Below, piece by piece: positions 26,688-35,534 of a stretch of 64,000 nt of DNA. The number at the start of each line of letters is the position of its first letter. Position 1 is the stretch's first letter. The notes under the pieces are model-generated. The model saw nothing but the letters and a program-made list of their open reading frames with translations. It made no database searches and was not told the origin of the DNA. Both the position numbers and the translations under genes were made by a program. Source of the stretch: Pseudozobellia sp. WGM2 (GTDB lineage Bacteria > Bacteroidota > Bacteroidia > Flavobacteriales > Flavobacteriaceae); the NCBI RefSeq assembly GCF_017810075.1, contig NZ_JADNYK010000006.1, forward strand, positions 181,805 to 245,804, given 5' to 3'.

Positions 26688-27119
26688 ATGAAAAACCTCA
26701 CCTATTTGCTATTACTACCTGCGCAAGTAAGCGACTCAAAAGCTGAATTGACTAATGTAGCCTCCGCAATCAATTGGTGATATGTTGCGGTAATAATTGA
26801 GGGATTAGTCATATTAGCTATAATTGCTATTCTCTTTAAAGCCCATAGAAATTATCAATCGGATAAAAACAAATATGAGTACTTAAAAAACAACGACATA
26901 CCTAATAAAGAGTCCGATGCTTTTGCACGAAGTACCCAAGAGGCTAAAAAATTACACAAAGTACTTTGCCACAAGTGTCACCCTGACCGGTTTGAAGATG
27001 AACATCAAAAAAAGATAGCGCATAGACTCTTTCAAGAAATGTCAATTTCAAGAAACAATCTGGCTAAACTTATGAAGTTAAAAGCCAAAGCAGAAGAAGA
27101 ACTTGGGGTGAAAGTATAG
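26688..27119 (+). pseudogene. Small membrane J-domain-like protein gene interrupted by an in-frame TGA
   Basis: One frame runs 26688-27119 with a single internal stop (TGA, 26778-26780) directly after a Trp codon (AINW-stop-YVAVIIEG). The 5' part encodes a signal-like MKNLTYLLLLPAQVSDS. After the stop come a transmembrane helix (VAVIIEGLVILAIIAILF), a charged linker and a J-domain-like segment with VLCHKCHPDRFEDEH. The frame is otherwise intact across the TGA, so a point mutation (for example TGG to TGA), a sequencing error or readthrough are the options. No ATG lies soon after the stop to restart the membrane segment. It is convergent with the BASS transporter gene. Confidence 0.7.
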
Positions 27120-27149
27120 TAAAATGGTTTTTCAGTTAAATCTAATCTA

Positions 27150-28406
27150 TCATCTCTCGTTCCTTTTGCGCCAATAATTGGCCAACATTGACCCTGAAAT
27201 ATTCATCCAAGGGCTGAAAACAGCCGCCGCCAGACCAAGTGTCGCAAGTTTACCCATAGACCCTGCCAAACCTGAAGCCATGCCTCCATTTTGCAATCCG
27301 ACTTCAAAGGCTATGGTCTGACTCTGTTTTTTATTAAGTCCAGTTGCCCTGCTCAGCCAATAGCCGAAGAAATAACCTGCGCTGTTGTGCAATACCGCCG
27401 CTACAAAAAGTAAAGCACCTATTTCGAGTAAATGGTCACGCCCAGCTGCCGTGGTTACCAATGTAAAATAAACGATACCGAACATCGAGATATAAGGCAT
27501 TATTACATCTAATTTTGCGTACTTTTTAGAGAGGAAATTATATAGGCACCCAACGAGGACCGCACCACATAAAAAATTGATAATCTCAAAAATAGTCGCC
27601 ACTGTACTTATATCTGACGAGATGAGCGTGTTCATAAAAAGCAAGGCCATCAACAACCAAATTGCAGAAAATAATGCTACATAGTAAATTTTCTTTCTTA
27701 AACCTGGACCATAATTTTTTAGCACATCGTGAATCATGGCCGCCAATAAGGGTACCAATACAATCTTGACGATTGACATCATCATATTAAAAAAATCAAT
27801 TTCTATAAATGTACCAGCAAACAGTTTCATTAAGAAAGTGGTCATTATGGGTGCTGTTAGCGTAGAAATAGCCGTTACCGTAACCGATAGCACTAAATCG
27901 CCTTTGGCGATATAGGTCATCACGTTAGAGGCGAGACCGCTACTACAAGACCCTATAAGTACAATGCCGGCTGCGATTTCAGCATCAAACCCAAAAGTTT
28001 TGGCTATACCAAAGCCAATTAATGGCATTATGGTAAATTGGCCCAATAGGGCAATAAGAACACCCTTTCCTGATTTTTTAATACCAGTAAAATCTTTGAT
28101 GCTCATTTGAGTGCCCATACCGAACATCACCAATTGTATAATAATAAGAATAAGCCATTTATTGCGAAGATCTACGCCACCCATATTCAAAAAGAACTCT
28201 GGTGACACCATACCTGCAATTACTGCGGCAATTATCCAAAAGGTGTATTGATAGCCTTCAAGTGATTTTAGATATCCCACACCAATTGCCAAACTTGCAG
28301 CACCCAAAATCAATGTCACTTTCCATAGTACCGGTATTTCTTGAAATCCGCCAATGGCAGATAAAACAAACAGTAAAAGTGCGGTCCAAAGAAAGTATTT
28401 TCGCAT
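27150..28406 (-). CDS. Bile acid:sodium symporter (BASS/SBF) family transporter
   Basis: 418 aa, about 10-11 transmembrane helices. GMGTQMSIKDF and GSCSSGLASNVMTYIAKGDLVLS are hallmark BASS motifs: the sodium-site region and the crossover helix with GLASN. Members carry organic anions, including 2-ketoacids and pantoate, with Na+. It is the last gene of the RuBisCO-like-protein operon, 9 bp after the racemase-like gene, so its likely cargo is the sugar acid handled by that cassette. That cargo is inferred from context only. Confidence 0.88.
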   Translation of the reverse strand: MRKYFLWTALLLFVLSAIGGFQEIPVLWKVTLILGAASLAIGVGYLKSLEGYQYTFWIIAAVIAGMVSPEFFLNMGGVDLRNKWLILIIIQLVMFGMGTQMSIKDFTGIKKSGKGVLIALLGQFTIMPLIGFGIAKTFGFDAEIAAGIVLIGSCSSGLASNVMTYIAKGDLVLSVTVTAISTLTAPIMTTFLMKLFAGTFIEIDFFNMMMSIVKIVLVPLLAAMIHDVLKNYGPGLRKKIYYVALFSAIWLLMALLFMNTLISSDISTVATIFEIINFLCGAVLVGCLYNFLSKKYAKLDVIMPYISMFGIVYFTLVTTAAGRDHLLEIGALLFVAAVLHNSAGYFFGYWLSRATGLNKKQSQTIAFEVGLQNGGMASGLAGSMGKLATLGLAAAVFSPWMNISGSMLANYWRKRNER

Positions 28407-28415
28407 GAAACTAGC

Positions 28416-29081
28416 TTATTTGAAGTAAGTTTCGGCAAGTTTTTTCATGGCAATGCCAGGACTTGCCAAAATAGGAATCGATTTCTCTTCTGAACTTAAA
28501 GTATCAACCACACGGGCCATAGATGCCTGTGCCAAAACAATCACATCGACCTCTTTTATCAGAGATTTGAGACCTTCTCTGACCATCTCATCATGCTTTT
28601 CGGAGTTGCCATTCATTAAGAAATCAAAAGCACCTTCGCACAGTTTAGAAACAATTTTCACCTTTTTACCAACTGCTTCAGCTCTTCTCTTGACCAAATC
28701 ACTGGTCGGCCCTAAAGTAGTGGGCAAAGTAGCTATGACCCCAATTTTATCGCCTATTCTAACAGCTTCGTCGGCCATGGCCAAATCGACTCGAATGACC
28801 GGTACGCTACATAATGTAGCAGCTGTTTCAATGGCCGAACCGATTGAAGAGCACGTAGCCAATATCACATCGGCACCAGCGGCCTCGGCCCCTTGAATAT
28901 GGCTCACCACCCTTGAAGCCGTTGTTGGTGTTAACCTACCTTTTTTGATAACATCTTTAATAACACTATCATCGGCGATATTGAAGGTTTCTACATTCGT
29001 TAAATATTCATTGGTCAATTGCTGAAAAACGGGCACCAATGTGGCCGAGGTATGCACGAAACCTAACGTTTTTGTCTTCAT
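28416..29081 (-). CDS. Asp/Glu racemase-superfamily protein with a single catalytic-type Cys
   Basis: 221 aa with the two-lobed Asp/Glu/hydantoin racemase fold: GFVHTSATLVPVF at the N-terminus, ILATCSSIGSA with Cys77, then GVIATLPTT. The second active-site Cys expected near residues 184-188 is replaced (VLAQASMAR). Two-base racemization therefore looks unlikely, and a one-Cys isomerase or decarboxylase chemistry, as in maleate isomerase or arylmalonate decarboxylase relatives, deserves consideration. The start overlaps the kinase stop by 4 bp. Located in the RuBisCO-like operon, so the substrate is probably an intermediate of that pathway. Confidence 0.8.
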   Translation of the reverse strand: MKTKTLGFVHTSATLVPVFQQLTNEYLTNVETFNIADDSVIKDVIKKGRLTPTTASRVVSHIQGAEAAGADVILATCSSIGSAIETAATLCSVPVIRVDLAMADEAVRIGDKIGVIATLPTTLGPTSDLVKRRAEAVGKKVKIVSKLCEGAFDFLMNGNSEKHDEMVREGLKSLIKEVDVIVLAQASMARVVDTLSSEEKSIPILASPGIAMKKLAETYFK

Positions 29082-30460
29082 AATTTCTCTCCTTTTAAAA
29101 CCTTTAAAAAATAATCGGGGGTACCCACCTGCCCTCCTTTAAAATTCAATTCCAATCCGTTTACTTGACTGTAATCCGAAATTGCTTTGCACAATGGTGC
29201 TCCTGGTGCCAAAGGCGCAATCATCTCGAGCGCTATGATGTCAAGCTCCGAAGCCGCATGACTTGAAGTATCACCACCTGCAAACAAAATCCGTTTGATA
29301 TTGACCTCTGCTATGACTTTCTTGGCAATTTGACCCAAAATATTACCATATACTTTACTACATTGTTTTTGAACATCATCTGCAGCCAGACCTTGTTCTC
29401 TAAAGTACGATTCAGTAACTGCGATACGTGGATCCTGGGGCCCGATACTGGTATGTACAATGGTGCACTTACCTAAATTAAAATTATCTATGATTTGATG
29501 TGCTGCTTCTTCTATAATATTAGAGCGACAATCTTCATCAACAGCATTGGCATCTAATGCAATTTGAACGAACCCCATATCTGTAGCATATTCAATTTGT
29601 TCTGCGGTAACAGGGGAACAACTACCTGACAATACCAATATCGGACCTACATCTGCCAATACATCAAATGAAACATTTCCTTCTAAAATCTTACTCTTTT
29701 TCCAAGCTAGACCCAAGGCCATCTCCACCCCCGATGAGCCTACGGAAAATAATGTCTTGGTTTGTGCCAGTTGATGAAAAACCGTACCGATGGTGTCGAG
29801 GTGTACGTTATTCAATCCATCAAAAAATAAAATATCCGCTTTGTTCTCTGCAACCGACTCCAAAATGGTTTCCGTGCCCTTTTCTATAATATTGACATTT
29901 ACAAGTGCGATTGATTGATTGGTCTGTTTAGCCAAATGCAGAGTTAAATCAGACTCATGGGCAGGTGTTACCGGATGATTGCTCATCGAAGGATGTCGAT
30001 CAACACGATAAATCTGACCGTTACCAAAAGTTCCCATTTTTGCGAACAAGTTACCGAAAATGCAATACCTGCCCAAGTGGGGCGCAGCAGGCAATATCAT
30101 TGCCGTTTGCTGTTCGAAGACCTCCCTACCTATCGCTATAGCCTTACCCATATTACCCACATGGGGTGCCGAATCAAAGGTGGAGCATACCTTATAATGA
30201 AAATGTTGCGGATTCATCTTTTTTATAGCCTCGAAAACAGGAAGCAGTTCTTCGTTCATTTCATCAGGTGACATCGAGCGGCTTTTACCGGCTACCCCAA
30301 TGGCTCGAACATCAGAAAATCGTTCTAAATCTTTCTCTTCGGGCTTTCGCAGAAAAAGCACGGTTCGTACTCCGGCTAAGGTCAGGTACTCCAAAGCATC
30401 GGTAGAACCGGTAAAATCATCACCGTAAAATGTTAAAAGTAATTGCTCTGGTTGCTGCAT
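29078..30460 (-). CDS. DUF1537 four-carbon acid sugar kinase (OiaK/DtnK-like)
   Basis: 460 aa. N-terminal LTFYGDDFTGSTDALEYL is the sugar-binding signature of the DUF1537 family, and C-terminal FAGGDTSSHAA with KGGQVGTPDYF is the nucleotide-binding part. The family phosphorylates tetronates and related branched acid sugars; OiaK of the apionate pathway belongs here. Start and stop codons overlap those of both neighbours (1 bp with the RuBisCO-like gene, 4 bp with the racemase-like gene), so the three are translationally coupled. Its product should be the phosphorylated substrate of the RuBisCO-like protein. Confidence 0.88.
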   Translation of the reverse strand: MQQPEQLLLTFYGDDFTGSTDALEYLTLAGVRTVLFLRKPEEKDLERFSDVRAIGVAGKSRSMSPDEMNEELLPVFEAIKKMNPQHFHYKVCSTFDSAPHVGNMGKAIAIGREVFEQQTAMILPAAPHLGRYCIFGNLFAKMGTFGNGQIYRVDRHPSMSNHPVTPAHESDLTLHLAKQTNQSIALVNVNIIEKGTETILESVAENKADILFFDGLNNVHLDTIGTVFHQLAQTKTLFSVGSSGVEMALGLAWKKSKILEGNVSFDVLADVGPILVLSGSCSPVTAEQIEYATDMGFVQIALDANAVDEDCRSNIIEEAAHQIIDNFNLGKCTIVHTSIGPQDPRIAVTESYFREQGLAADDVQKQCSKVYGNILGQIAKKVIAEVNIKRILFAGGDTSSHAASELDIIALEMIAPLAPGAPLCKAISDYSQVNGLELNFKGGQVGTPDYFLKVLKGEKL

Positions 30461-31701
30461 TATTTAGCGAACTTTTTTACCGATGCGGCAAATTCGGGTG
30501 AGTTTTGAGCCGTTTCTTCAATTGATTGGCCATTTACAGCACCTTCCCATGCTCTTTTTATTGCGGTAACACCCGCCGTAGGCCCCATAGGGTGGGCCAG
30601 TATGCCTCCACCCGCCATATAAAGCAAATCTGTAGTTTGGGTTCTTTTATAGGTTTCAAAAGCCTGTCCGCCCCATTGACCTGAAGATACTACGGGTAGA
30701 ATATTGTTTCCTCCCAAAAAGGCCTTTAAACAACTTTTAATCGAGGTAACCACCGAGTCATCAGATTCCCAAAACTTGTTTTGAATACCGTTCACATGTA
30801 GTTGGTCTACCCCGGCCAACCTCTGAATTTTTTGATACGCCGGAAATTCGATACCCAACAAAGGGTGTCTGTTCATCATGCCCCATCCGTTACGATGCCC
30901 GTGAATAACAAGCTGCCCCATATCACATATTTTTTTTGTAGCTGCAAGACCCACACTATTGATGCTTATCATGGCACAGCTTCCCTTTTCATTAAGAATC
31001 AAGTCGTATTTATGTTGCATTTCATCAACCTCGTCGCTAATATTGAAGGCATACATCACTTTTTTACCAGTTCGCTGTTCTCCATCGCGTACCTCTTTCA
31101 TAATCGCCTTCACTCGATCATCAAAAAATGAATTAGCGGCAGAGCCCATTAACTCGTCGTCTTTAATAAAATCAATACCCGCCTCGATCAAGCTTTTTAC
31201 CAAAGAAGCGGTTTCTTCTACCGACATGCCTATACTTGGCTTGATAATCGTTCCTATCAAAGGTCTGCTCGATACGCTACACGATTCCTTTGAACCCTTG
31301 ATACCGAATCTTGGGCCGCGATAATGCCTGCTAAAAGATTCAGGCACCTGAATATCTATCAATTTTAATCCGGTGAACTGGCTTATCTCATATAAATTGC
31401 CTTGTAAAGTGCTTACCAAAACAGGTAGGTTATACCCGAAATTTTCAATGGACCAACTTACCTTTACTTTGGCTCGTTGATATTTCTTATTCGGAACGTT
31501 ATTGCCCGGAATTGAAGGCTCAGCAACCTCTTCTAACAATTGAATATCTTCTACACGTGCGGCAAAGCGTTTTTTCAGGGCTTCTGTCTCTCCGGGAACG
31601 GAAACAAAAGTTCCTGATGATTGTTCCCCGGCCAATACCGCCGCAGCATCTTCAACTTTATAGGGCGTCTCAATGTAATACTCGGCTAAAATTCTTTCCA
31701 T
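30460..31701 (-). CDS. RuBisCO-like protein (form IV; OiaX-like candidate)
   Basis: 413 aa, RuBisCO large-subunit fold. Retained positions by motif: Lys154 in GTIIKPSIG (equivalent to Lys175 of RuBisCO), the carbamylatable Lys180 with Asp182 and Glu183 in FIKDDE, a His/Arg pair in VIHGHRNGWG, the loop-6 Lys309 (HVNGIQNKFWE), Ser340 in SSGQWGG and the phosphate-binding GGGILAHPMG. Changes include the second Lys of the TIKPK motif, which is Ser, and SGG, which is SGQ. It is therefore unlikely to fix CO2 but can bind Mg2+ and a phosphorylated substrate. Paired with a DUF1537 kinase it resembles OiaX, which decarboxylates 3-oxo-isoapionate 4-phosphate. The other apionate genes are not in view, so the substrate stays open. 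Located 24 bp downstream of the GH127 gene. Confidence 0.88.
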   Translation of the reverse strand: MERILAEYYIETPYKVEDAAAVLAGEQSSGTFVSVPGETEALKKRFAARVEDIQLLEEVAEPSIPGNNVPNKKYQRAKVKVSWSIENFGYNLPVLVSTLQGNLYEISQFTGLKLIDIQVPESFSRHYRGPRFGIKGSKESCSVSSRPLIGTIIKPSIGMSVEETASLVKSLIEAGIDFIKDDELMGSAANSFFDDRVKAIMKEVRDGEQRTGKKVMYAFNISDEVDEMQHKYDLILNEKGSCAMISINSVGLAATKKICDMGQLVIHGHRNGWGMMNRHPLLGIEFPAYQKIQRLAGVDQLHVNGIQNKFWESDDSVVTSIKSCLKAFLGGNNILPVVSSGQWGGQAFETYKRTQTTDLLYMAGGGILAHPMGPTAGVTAIKRAWEGAVNGQSIEETAQNSPEFAASVKKFAK

Positions 31702-31725
31702 ACCAATCGCATCAACACATTTTAA

Positions 31726-33744
31726 TCAATACCCCATCCAAACGGTCATTTCATTTTTCGAACGATTGCCCCAGCTATAGTAGGGCACCAATGTAACATC
31801 AATCGTTTCTTTTGAGCTGGAAATTGGTTGGTACAAGGTCTTGCTCCAGTCCTCTGTTTTAACAAACGCCTTGGCGTCGATGCCCACAACTTCTCTATTA
31901 TCAATTTTAATCGTCTTCGTCTTAAACTCTGAATCGACATTCAAAAGAATTTTATTAATGTCTACGGATGTTGACATATCTTCTGATTCCAAACAATAAA
32001 CTAGTGGTCCTCGCTTAACGGCCAATTGATTTTTTGTCTCTTCTACTAACGGATTGGCTTCCATCAATCGAACCGGCATAGGAATATCCAGTTCTATAAC
32101 ATCACCTTTTTTCCATTTTCTATTAATTTCCGAGTAGCTTCCAGCTACAATCGATTCTTCAGTATTTGCATTATTTACAGCTATGGTCGAACCCTCGCTC
32201 CAGCCAGGTATTCTCAAAAAGAAAGCAAACTCTTTTTTCGGCGCTTTTACTATTTTCAAGGTCACCTTACCATCCCATGGATAATTTGACTCTTGCTGCA
32301 CTTCAACAACATCACCGCTCAAAGTAGAGGTTTTTATGTTATTGCTTCCATATAAATTAACGTAAAGACCATTTTCCGAAAGGTTATAAGCGTAATTATT
32401 GACTTGGGCCAAGGTTCGGGTCACATTGGGTGCACAACAATTCGATTTTGAAATATAACCCTCGCGAAAATCTCCCCAACGTTGCTCAAAGGGAAGTTGA
32501 TTCGAAACATTTAAAGGATTATTATAACAGAACTCTTTACCTTCAAGACTGATACCCGACAGTACACTATTGTAGAGTGCTAACTCTACGATATCGGCAT
32601 ATTTGGCATCTGCAGTAAGTTGCAACATACGCCAGTTCCATAAAACATTACCAATATTGGCGCAGGTTTCAGTGTGGGCCGTAGCGTTCGGCAATTGAAA
32701 AGGTCGGCCATATGCTTGATGTACTTTCTGAACAATAGAAGGTTTATACACCGTTCCATCTGGTGAAACCCCATCGTAGAGAGAGCCACATGCGCCAGTA
32801 ATATACATTTTACGATACGCGACATCTTCCCAGATCGACTGTAAATTTTCAAGTAGTTTTTTTTCTCCTGTCTCGGCATACAAATCGGCAATACCCGCAT
32901 ATAGGTAATTGGCGCGAACCGCATGGCCCATAGCCGTGGTCTGTTCCCTAAACGGAATTCTATCTTGGTTATCGTCGGTTCCGTCGTTTGTGGTACCCCT
33001 GATATCTATCAAGTTGTTTGCCAACTCTAAATATCGGGCATCTTTTGTGGTGCGATACATTTCAACAATTCCCATATAATGTGACGGGCAAATAGCATTA
33101 CGTGCCAATTCTGGAGAAGCCTTTTTATAAAAATCGTACAGAAAGTCAGCCACCCCTTTAGCTACATTCAAAAAACTTTCCTTACCCGTAGCTCTATAAT
33201 GCACACACGCAGCAGTCATCAGGTGACCCATATTGTATTTCTCGAAACCTAATTGTTTCTGCAATTGTTCTGGCCCCAAAGTACCCCAACGTTCTTCGAT
33301 CAGTACAGGAGTGTTCAGATAACCATCTTTTCGTTGGGCTTTTTCAAAGAGGGCAATAGCCATATCCATCTCCTTATCCAACTCAGGGTTTTTGGTTATC
33401 GCATACGCGGATGCCATACCTTCAATTATTTTATAGAAATCACCATCATGAAAAGAGGGCCCCCTATGTTTGCCCTCCATCAAACCTGCCGCAATCTCAA
33501 AATTGGCGTAGGCATGGTTGACCGAATCATTTTGATAGAGGTCCAACATGTAGGGCAATGTATTTTGGGTCTCAATATCAAACTGCTCTTTCCAAAAACC
33601 ACTGGTCCATTTTACATCTTCAAGATTCACACTTTTTAGCTTTGTAAAGGGGCTGTTCGTGTTGGCGACCAAACCATTATCTTGCCCAAAGGCCAAGGTT
33701 CCGAAAAACATTAAAAGTAAGATGAAAGTGATGTTTTTTGTCAT
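31726..33744 (-). CDS. Glycoside hydrolase family 127 (beta-L-arabinofuranosidase fold), secreted
   Basis: 672 aa with a signal peptide (ITFILLLMFFGTLAFGQ). (Alpha/alpha)6 barrel plus beta-sandwiches, as in GH127. The zinc/Cys active site is visible as TETCANIG (Glu359, Cys361) and NCCAPN (Cys436, Cys437), matching the Glu-Cys-Cys-Cys site of HypBA1 in order and spacing. GH127 enzymes cleave beta-L-arabinofuranosides; a relative in gut rhamnogalacturonan-II loci is assigned to aceric acid. It lies between susD and the RuBisCO-like gene, so it probably releases the sugar that feeds that cassette. Confidence 0.9.
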   Translation of the reverse strand: MTKNITFILLLMFFGTLAFGQDNGLVANTNSPFTKLKSVNLEDVKWTSGFWKEQFDIETQNTLPYMLDLYQNDSVNHAYANFEIAAGLMEGKHRGPSFHDGDFYKIIEGMASAYAITKNPELDKEMDMAIALFEKAQRKDGYLNTPVLIEERWGTLGPEQLQKQLGFEKYNMGHLMTAACVHYRATGKESFLNVAKGVADFLYDFYKKASPELARNAICPSHYMGIVEMYRTTKDARYLELANNLIDIRGTTNDGTDDNQDRIPFREQTTAMGHAVRANYLYAGIADLYAETGEKKLLENLQSIWEDVAYRKMYITGACGSLYDGVSPDGTVYKPSIVQKVHQAYGRPFQLPNATAHTETCANIGNVLWNWRMLQLTADAKYADIVELALYNSVLSGISLEGKEFCYNNPLNVSNQLPFEQRWGDFREGYISKSNCCAPNVTRTLAQVNNYAYNLSENGLYVNLYGSNNIKTSTLSGDVVEVQQESNYPWDGKVTLKIVKAPKKEFAFFLRIPGWSEGSTIAVNNANTEESIVAGSYSEINRKWKKGDVIELDIPMPVRLMEANPLVEETKNQLAVKRGPLVYCLESEDMSTSVDINKILLNVDSEFKTKTIKIDNREVVGIDAKAFVKTEDWSKTLYQPISSSKETIDVTLVPYYSWGNRSKNEMTVWMGY

Positions 33745-33859
33745 TATCTTTTTTTGTTCATTACAGTTATTAACTACTTTAAACCATTGAGCTATCGCAA
33801 TGGCATTTCTATTTTATTCGATTTGCATCCCGCGCTATAATTTCTAAAACATTGACGTC

Positions 33860-33934
33860 TATCCACATAAAGAAATGGATAAGTTTTGTTTTCAAAAGAT
33901 ACGTCCGGATTTTGCCCAATTGCATCTCCGGACG
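33860..33934 (-). promoter_or_regulatory. Stem-loops in the susD-GH127 gap
   Basis: A perfect 8-bp stem CGTCCGGA / TCCGGACG (33902-33909 with 33927-33934, 17-nt loop) and a smaller TATCCA / TGGATA stem (33860-33865 with 33876-33881). Neither has a strong U-tract on the minus strand. They may be a weak terminator or RNA-processing structures that set susCD above the downstream enzymes. The remainder of the 234-bp gap shows nothing else. Confidence 0.4.
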
Positions 33935-33978
33935 ATCTTAACTAAACTAACTCCAACTCACTATCTTTATGACTTAGA

Positions 33979-35529
33979 TCAATATCCATCATTTTGAACC
34001 AATTCTGGATTGGAATCAAGTTCTGCCTGAGGAAACGGCAGTTTGTAAAAATGGTCTTTGAACACCATAATATTTCCGTTCGTGGTGGGCATACCATCCA
34101 ATTCAGACTGTGCAATCTTCCAACGTTTCAAATCAAAATATCTCAACCCTTCCAATGCTAATTCTACCCTTCTTTCATTTCGAATAAACTCACGCAAAGA
34201 GCCTTGGTCGGCAAACGCCCCTCGGTCAACCGCCGGCATATTCACTCCCGTTCTACCCCTTACTTCATCTATGGCCTCATAAACCGACGCATCTGGCCCA
34301 TTGGCCTCATTTTTAGCTTCCGCGTACATCAGTAAAATATCTGCATAGCGTAAATGCACAAAATCATTATCGGACTCAAATGCATCTTCAGAGGTTAATG
34401 GCATAACATCTAGGTCTACGTATTTCTCCATCACGAAACCCGTTGACGAAGAGAAAATAGGAACATCGTTGGGCCAAGATTCGTTAGGCAACTTGATGGT
34501 CATATCTAACCGAGGGTCTCTGTTTTGATAGTTTTCAGAAGGTAAGGAAGTCGAACTTGGGTCATCGCCGTTAGACATCTGATATACATCTGCCAAATCT
34601 GCAAACGGCTGCAAATAATACTGTTGCCCCAATTCAAGATAAATACCTGCTGGAACCGGGTCTACCCTATGCACATTGTTCATGCTGTATTTTGTAGAAA
34701 ATAAAATTTCGGTATTGACGCTCGGGTTCGCTTGACCACCTTTCAGAAAGATATCTTTGTAGCTGTCGGCCAATTGAAATTTACCTCCATCGATCACCTC
34801 TTTTAGAACATTGGCGGCCTCATCCCATTTCTCTTGTGTCAGCAACACTCTGCCCAATAGGCCCTGCGCACTACCCTTAACGGCATGGCCCGAATACGGT
34901 ACATCTGGCAAGTTGGCGATGGCAAAATTCAGGTCATCTTCTATCAATTGATAAATATCTGCAGAAGAACTTTTAGGCACCACCATTTCATCAAGGTTAT
35001 CAGGAAAACCTACATAGAGCGGAGCATCGCCCCATAACTGAACCACATCAAAATATGCCAAAGCCCTTACAAACCTAACTTCAGCCTTATAGACCTCGAG
35101 ATCACTCTCGGTAAGCAGAGGGTCTTCAAGGGCATTATCTGCATTGGCCAGAAAGTAATTACAAGCCGTTACAGCCTTATAAGGCTGTAAAAACATGTTG
35201 TTCAAAGCACCACCTGAAACTGCGCTAAGGGCACCAATAGTCATTTCATAAAGAAATCGTTGCTCAAAATTCGGAAGTGCATTTGCGGCATTGTCTGAAA
35301 GACATTCGAAATAAACTCTTTCATAACCTAGATAGTTCTCGGTTAGTGTCGCATAAACCCCAGCTAGCCCGGTCACAACGTGGTCTTCAGTTTGCCAAAA
35401 AGTCTCACTTGATAAACTGTCCAATGGATTTTTCTCTAGAAAATCGTCATCACAAGACCAGATTACGCAAGCTACTACCGCTCCTATGAAAAAATTGTAT
35501 ATTTTTTTATATGTTTTCATAATCATCAT
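33979..35529 (-). CDS. SusD-like glycan-binding lipoprotein (RuBisCO-like PUL)
   Basis: 516 aa with a lipoprotein signal (GAVVACVIWSC). N-terminal SusD region (VRFVRALAYFDVVQLWGDAPLY) and C-terminal RagB/SusD domain (ERRVELALEGLRYFDLKRW), ending ELVQNDGY. The start may be 35529 or the in-frame ATG at 35520; both keep the signal. It begins 5-14 bp after the susC stop. Partner of the STN-containing SusC; ligand unknown. Confidence 0.93.
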   Translation of the reverse strand: MMIMKTYKKIYNFFIGAVVACVIWSCDDDFLEKNPLDSLSSETFWQTEDHVVTGLAGVYATLTENYLGYERVYFECLSDNAANALPNFEQRFLYEMTIGALSAVSGGALNNMFLQPYKAVTACNYFLANADNALEDPLLTESDLEVYKAEVRFVRALAYFDVVQLWGDAPLYVGFPDNLDEMVVPKSSSADIYQLIEDDLNFAIANLPDVPYSGHAVKGSAQGLLGRVLLTQEKWDEAANVLKEVIDGGKFQLADSYKDIFLKGGQANPSVNTEILFSTKYSMNNVHRVDPVPAGIYLELGQQYYLQPFADLADVYQMSNGDDPSSTSLPSENYQNRDPRLDMTIKLPNESWPNDVPIFSSSTGFVMEKYVDLDVMPLTSEDAFESDNDFVHLRYADILLMYAEAKNEANGPDASVYEAIDEVRGRTGVNMPAVDRGAFADQGSLREFIRNERRVELALEGLRYFDLKRWKIAQSELDGMPTTNGNIMVFKDHFYKLPFPQAELDSNPELVQNDGY

Positions 35530-35534
35530 ATCAA

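Noticed and set aside
30460..31701. Genuine CO2-fixing RuBisCO
   Set aside because: The second Lys of the TIKPK motif and the SGG motif are changed, there is no phosphoribulokinase or small subunit, and the operon is catabolic.
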